DNA of 64,000 bases. It comes from RGIG3528 sp045616485 (GTDB taxonomy: Bacteria > Bacillota > Clostridia > Lachnospirales > Lachnospiraceae). Each line of letters opens with the position of its first letter. The first letter of the stretch is position 1. Below, piece by piece: positions 62,439 to 64,000 of the stretch. The DNA lies in contig JAZLGU010000016.1 of NCBI GenBank assembly GCA_045616485.1, positions 4,036 to 68,035 on the forward strand, in the 5' to 3' direction. A model generated the notes under the pieces. It ran no database searches and had not been told where the DNA came from. It saw only the letters and a list, made by a program, of their open reading frames with translations. The translations under genes were made by a program, and so were the position numbers.

Positions 62439-63104
62439 ATGAGCGCGATTAATAACGATTGGGATAAATACTTACAGGAAGAGTACAAAAAGCCTTACTA
62501 TAAAGAGCTTTATACATTTGTAAAAAAGGAATACGAGACACAGGTGGTATATCCTCCATCGGATGATATTTTTAATGCTTTTCATTATGCTGCTTTTTCT
62601 GATGTAAAGGTAGTAATGGTGGGGCAGGACCCTTATCATGAGCCCGGTCAGGCCCATGGACTTTGTTTTTCGGTAAAGCCGCCTACAGACGTACCTCCAT
62701 CACTAAAAAATATCTACAAAGAGCTTCACGACGATGTGGGCTTTGAGATACCTGCTCATGGTGATCTGACTGCCTGGGCTCGGCAGGGAGTACTTATGTT
62801 AAATACCGTGCTGACAGTCCGGGCGCATCAGGCCAACTCTCATGCCGGTCATGGCTGGGAGCAGTTTACGGATGCAGCTTTATCTGCCCTGAATAAAAAA
62901 GAAAGCCCGGTAGTGTTCCTGCTTTGGGGATCACCGGCTCAGAAGAAAGCCAGTCTTATTACCAATCCTAATCATCTAATTTTAACGGCTCCTCACCCCA
63001 GCCCATTATCCTCATACAGAGGTTTTTTCGGCTGTAAACATTTTTCTAAAACAAATGAATTTCTGATACAGACAGGACAGCAGCCTATTGACTGGAGGCT
63101 GTAG
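62439..63104 (+). CDS. ung: Uracil-DNA glycosylase
   Basis: A 221-residue family 1 UDG. The water-activating motif is VGQDPYHEPGQAHGLCFSV (D64), and the leucine-loop motif HPSPLSSYRGFFG (H186). It removes uracil from DNA. GGGGGAG precedes the ATG, 14 nt after hisF; possibly cotranscribed. A terminator follows. Confidence 0.95.
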   Translation: MSAINNDWDKYLQEEYKKPYYKELYTFVKKEYETQVVYPPSDDIFNAFHYAAFSDVKVVMVGQDPYHEPGQAHGLCFSVKPPTDVPPSLKNIYKELHDDVGFEIPAHGDLTAWARQGVLMLNTVLTVRAHQANSHAGHGWEQFTDAALSALNKKESPVVFLLWGSPAQKKASLITNPNHLILTAPHPSPLSSYRGFFGCKHFSKTNEFLIQTGQQPIDWRL

Positions 63105-63113
63105 ATAATATTT

Positions 63114-63147
63114 GAGACAGGAAGTGAAAACCTGTCTCCTTTTTTAT
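63114..63147 (+). terminator. ung terminator
   Basis: GAGACAGG (63114-63121), 9-nt loop, CCTGTCTC (63131-63138), then CTTTTTTATT. Confidence 0.85.
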
Positions 63148-63151
63148 TACG

Positions 63152-63179
63152 TTGAATTTTTGCCGAAAAGTAGTATAAT
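63152..63179 (+). promoter_or_regulatory. Promoter of the activase gene
   Basis: TTGAAT (63152-63157), 16 nt, TATAAT (63174-63179), about 60 nt before the start codon. Confidence 0.65.
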
Positions 63180-63238
63180 GAACTATGTATGTGATGAAAG
63201 CTATTTACAGATAGCAATACAAAGTAAAGGGATAAATT

Positions 63239-64000
63239 ATGACACAGGTTTTACCATTGCACTACTTAGGTATTGATATTGGATCCACTACAGTTAAAGT
63301 GGCCATTACAAATGAGCAGGGGGAGCTCTTATACTCAGATTATAAAAGACACTACGCTGATATTCAGGGGACTTTGGCCGGGATACTTAATGAGGCCTTG
63401 CCGGTAGTAGGTGGGTGCCGTATCATGCCTGCTATTACAGGCTCAGGCGGACTGGCCCTTGCTACTCATCTGAATGTTTCATTTGTTCAGGAAGTAGTAG
63501 CAGTAGCTGATGCTCTGCAGGAGTTTGCGCCCAGGACAGATGTAGCTATAGAGCTTGGCGGTGAAGATGCCAAGATTATTTACTTTACAGGTGGTATTGA
63601 GCAGCGTATGAATGGTATCTGTGCCGGTGGTACAGGTTCTTTTATCGACCAGATGGCCAGCCTTTTAAAAACCGACGCTGCCGGTCTGAATGAATATGCC
63701 AAGGATTATAAGGCTCTATATCCTATAGCAGCCAGATGTGGTGTTTTTGCCAAAACAGATATACAGCCGCTTATTAATGAAGGCGCCTCCAAGGAAGATT
63801 TGGCAGCCTCCATTTTCCAGGCTGTGGTTAATCAGACTATTTCAGGTCTTGCCTGCGGTAAACCCATTCGCGGACGTGTTGCTTTTCTTGGCGGACCCCT
63901 TCACTTTTTAACAGAACTTAAAGTTGCATTTATCAGAACCCTTCATCTTGATGCGGATCATGTTGTTGAAACAGACCGTTGCCATCTTTTTGCTGCAATG
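63239..64000 (+). CDS. 2-hydroxyacyl-CoA dehydratase activase (partial, runs off right edge)
   Basis: The first 254 codons, open to the window edge. The ASKHA ATPase motif YLGIDIGSTTVKVAI comes first, then TGSGGLALA, VAIELGGEDAKII and NGICAGGTGSFIDQMASLL. ARCGVFAKTDIQPLINEGAS carries the cysteine that, across the dimer, holds the 4Fe-4S cluster in HgdC/BadF/BcrA-type activators. These use ATP to push an electron into acyl-CoA dehydratases. The late GKPIRGRVAFLGGPLHFL suggests the long, fused activase-dehydratase form common in Clostridia, but its end is not visible. AAAGGG precedes the ATG. Confidence 0.85.
   Translation, partial: MTQVLPLHYLGIDIGSTTVKVAITNEQGELLYSDYKRHYADIQGTLAGILNEALPVVGGCRIMPAITGSGGLALATHLNVSFVQEVVAVADALQEFAPRTDVAIELGGEDAKIIYFTGGIEQRMNGICAGGTGSFIDQMASLLKTDAAGLNEYAKDYKALYPIAARCGVFAKTDIQPLINEGASKEDLAASIFQAVVNQTISGLACGKPIRGRVAFLGGPLHFLTELKVAFIRTLHLDADHVVETDRCHLFAAM

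Overview
The window looks like a chromosomal segment of a motile, plant-polysaccharide-using member of the Lachnospiraceae (Firmicutes, Clostridia), near Butyrivibrio/Lachnospira. This rests on moderate-to-low GC, strong AGGAGG-type ribosome sites, many lipoproteins, carbohydrate ABC importers without a local ATPase, a CIRCE heat-shock operator, a YjfB-type motility protein, CheV, and an acyl-CoA dehydratase activator. The genus is not certain. Genes run off both ends: a YkgJ-type cysteine-cluster protein at the left and a 2-hydroxyacyl-CoA dehydratase activase at the right.

Layout. (1) 0.4-7.9 kb: a long-chain polyol/uronate dehydrogenase, an HD phosphohydrolase, YjfB (opposite strand), a GH28 pectinase, a deoxynucleotidase fused to a guanylate-kinase-like domain, and two tandem DHH/NrnA phosphoesterases. 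(2) 8.1-17.0 kb, minus strand: one likely operon running RDD protein, UgpC/MsmK-type ATPase, two permeases, solute-binding lipoprotein, staphylococcal-nuclease lipoprotein, and a lipoprotein with three near-identical 100-residue repeats. (3) 17.0-37.4 kb, plus strand: a large glycan cluster. It has two binding proteins (one membrane-anchored and fused to beta-sandwich domains), two separate permease pairs, an NHL/TPR membrane protein, a YIP1 protein and a DUF5696 protein. A GH30 lipoprotein, a LacI regulator, a GH35 beta-galactosidase and a PAP2 surface phosphatase follow. No ATPase is encoded in it, so it probably shares one such as the ATPase of region 2. (4) 37.4-41.6 kb: manA, a roughly 465-bp near-perfect palindromic element, CIRCE-controlled htpG, and a minus-strand tRNA-Pro/tRNA-Thr unit. 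The leader of that unit contains a broken tRNA-Pro copy split by palindromes. (5) 41.6-54.1 kb: rhodanese lipoprotein, HAD phosphatase, DUF2809 protein, anion permease, GH2 beta-mannosidase, CotH-like lipoprotein, M3 oligopeptidase, serS, and two convergent membrane proteins. (6) 54.2-64 kb: a two-component system with a membrane partner and a lipoprotein, CheV, an acidic repeat protein, hisH-hisF, ung, and the partial activase.

How it fits together. GH28, GH30, GH35 and GH2 enzymes and the large importer point to pectin side-chain, galactan and mannan breakdown. Uptake is probably followed by intracellular hydrolysis, with ManA and the polyol/uronate dehydrogenase feeding central metabolism. 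Operator-like palindromes at the start of the glycan cluster and the in-cluster LacI protein suggest local control. The nuclease operon next to it may be a surface nucleic-acid scavenging unit. Dispersed GGGACGTTTCT palindromes mark a REP-like repeat family, one copy of which has supplied the last residues of ManA. All functions are read from sequence features by eye; no database search was run.
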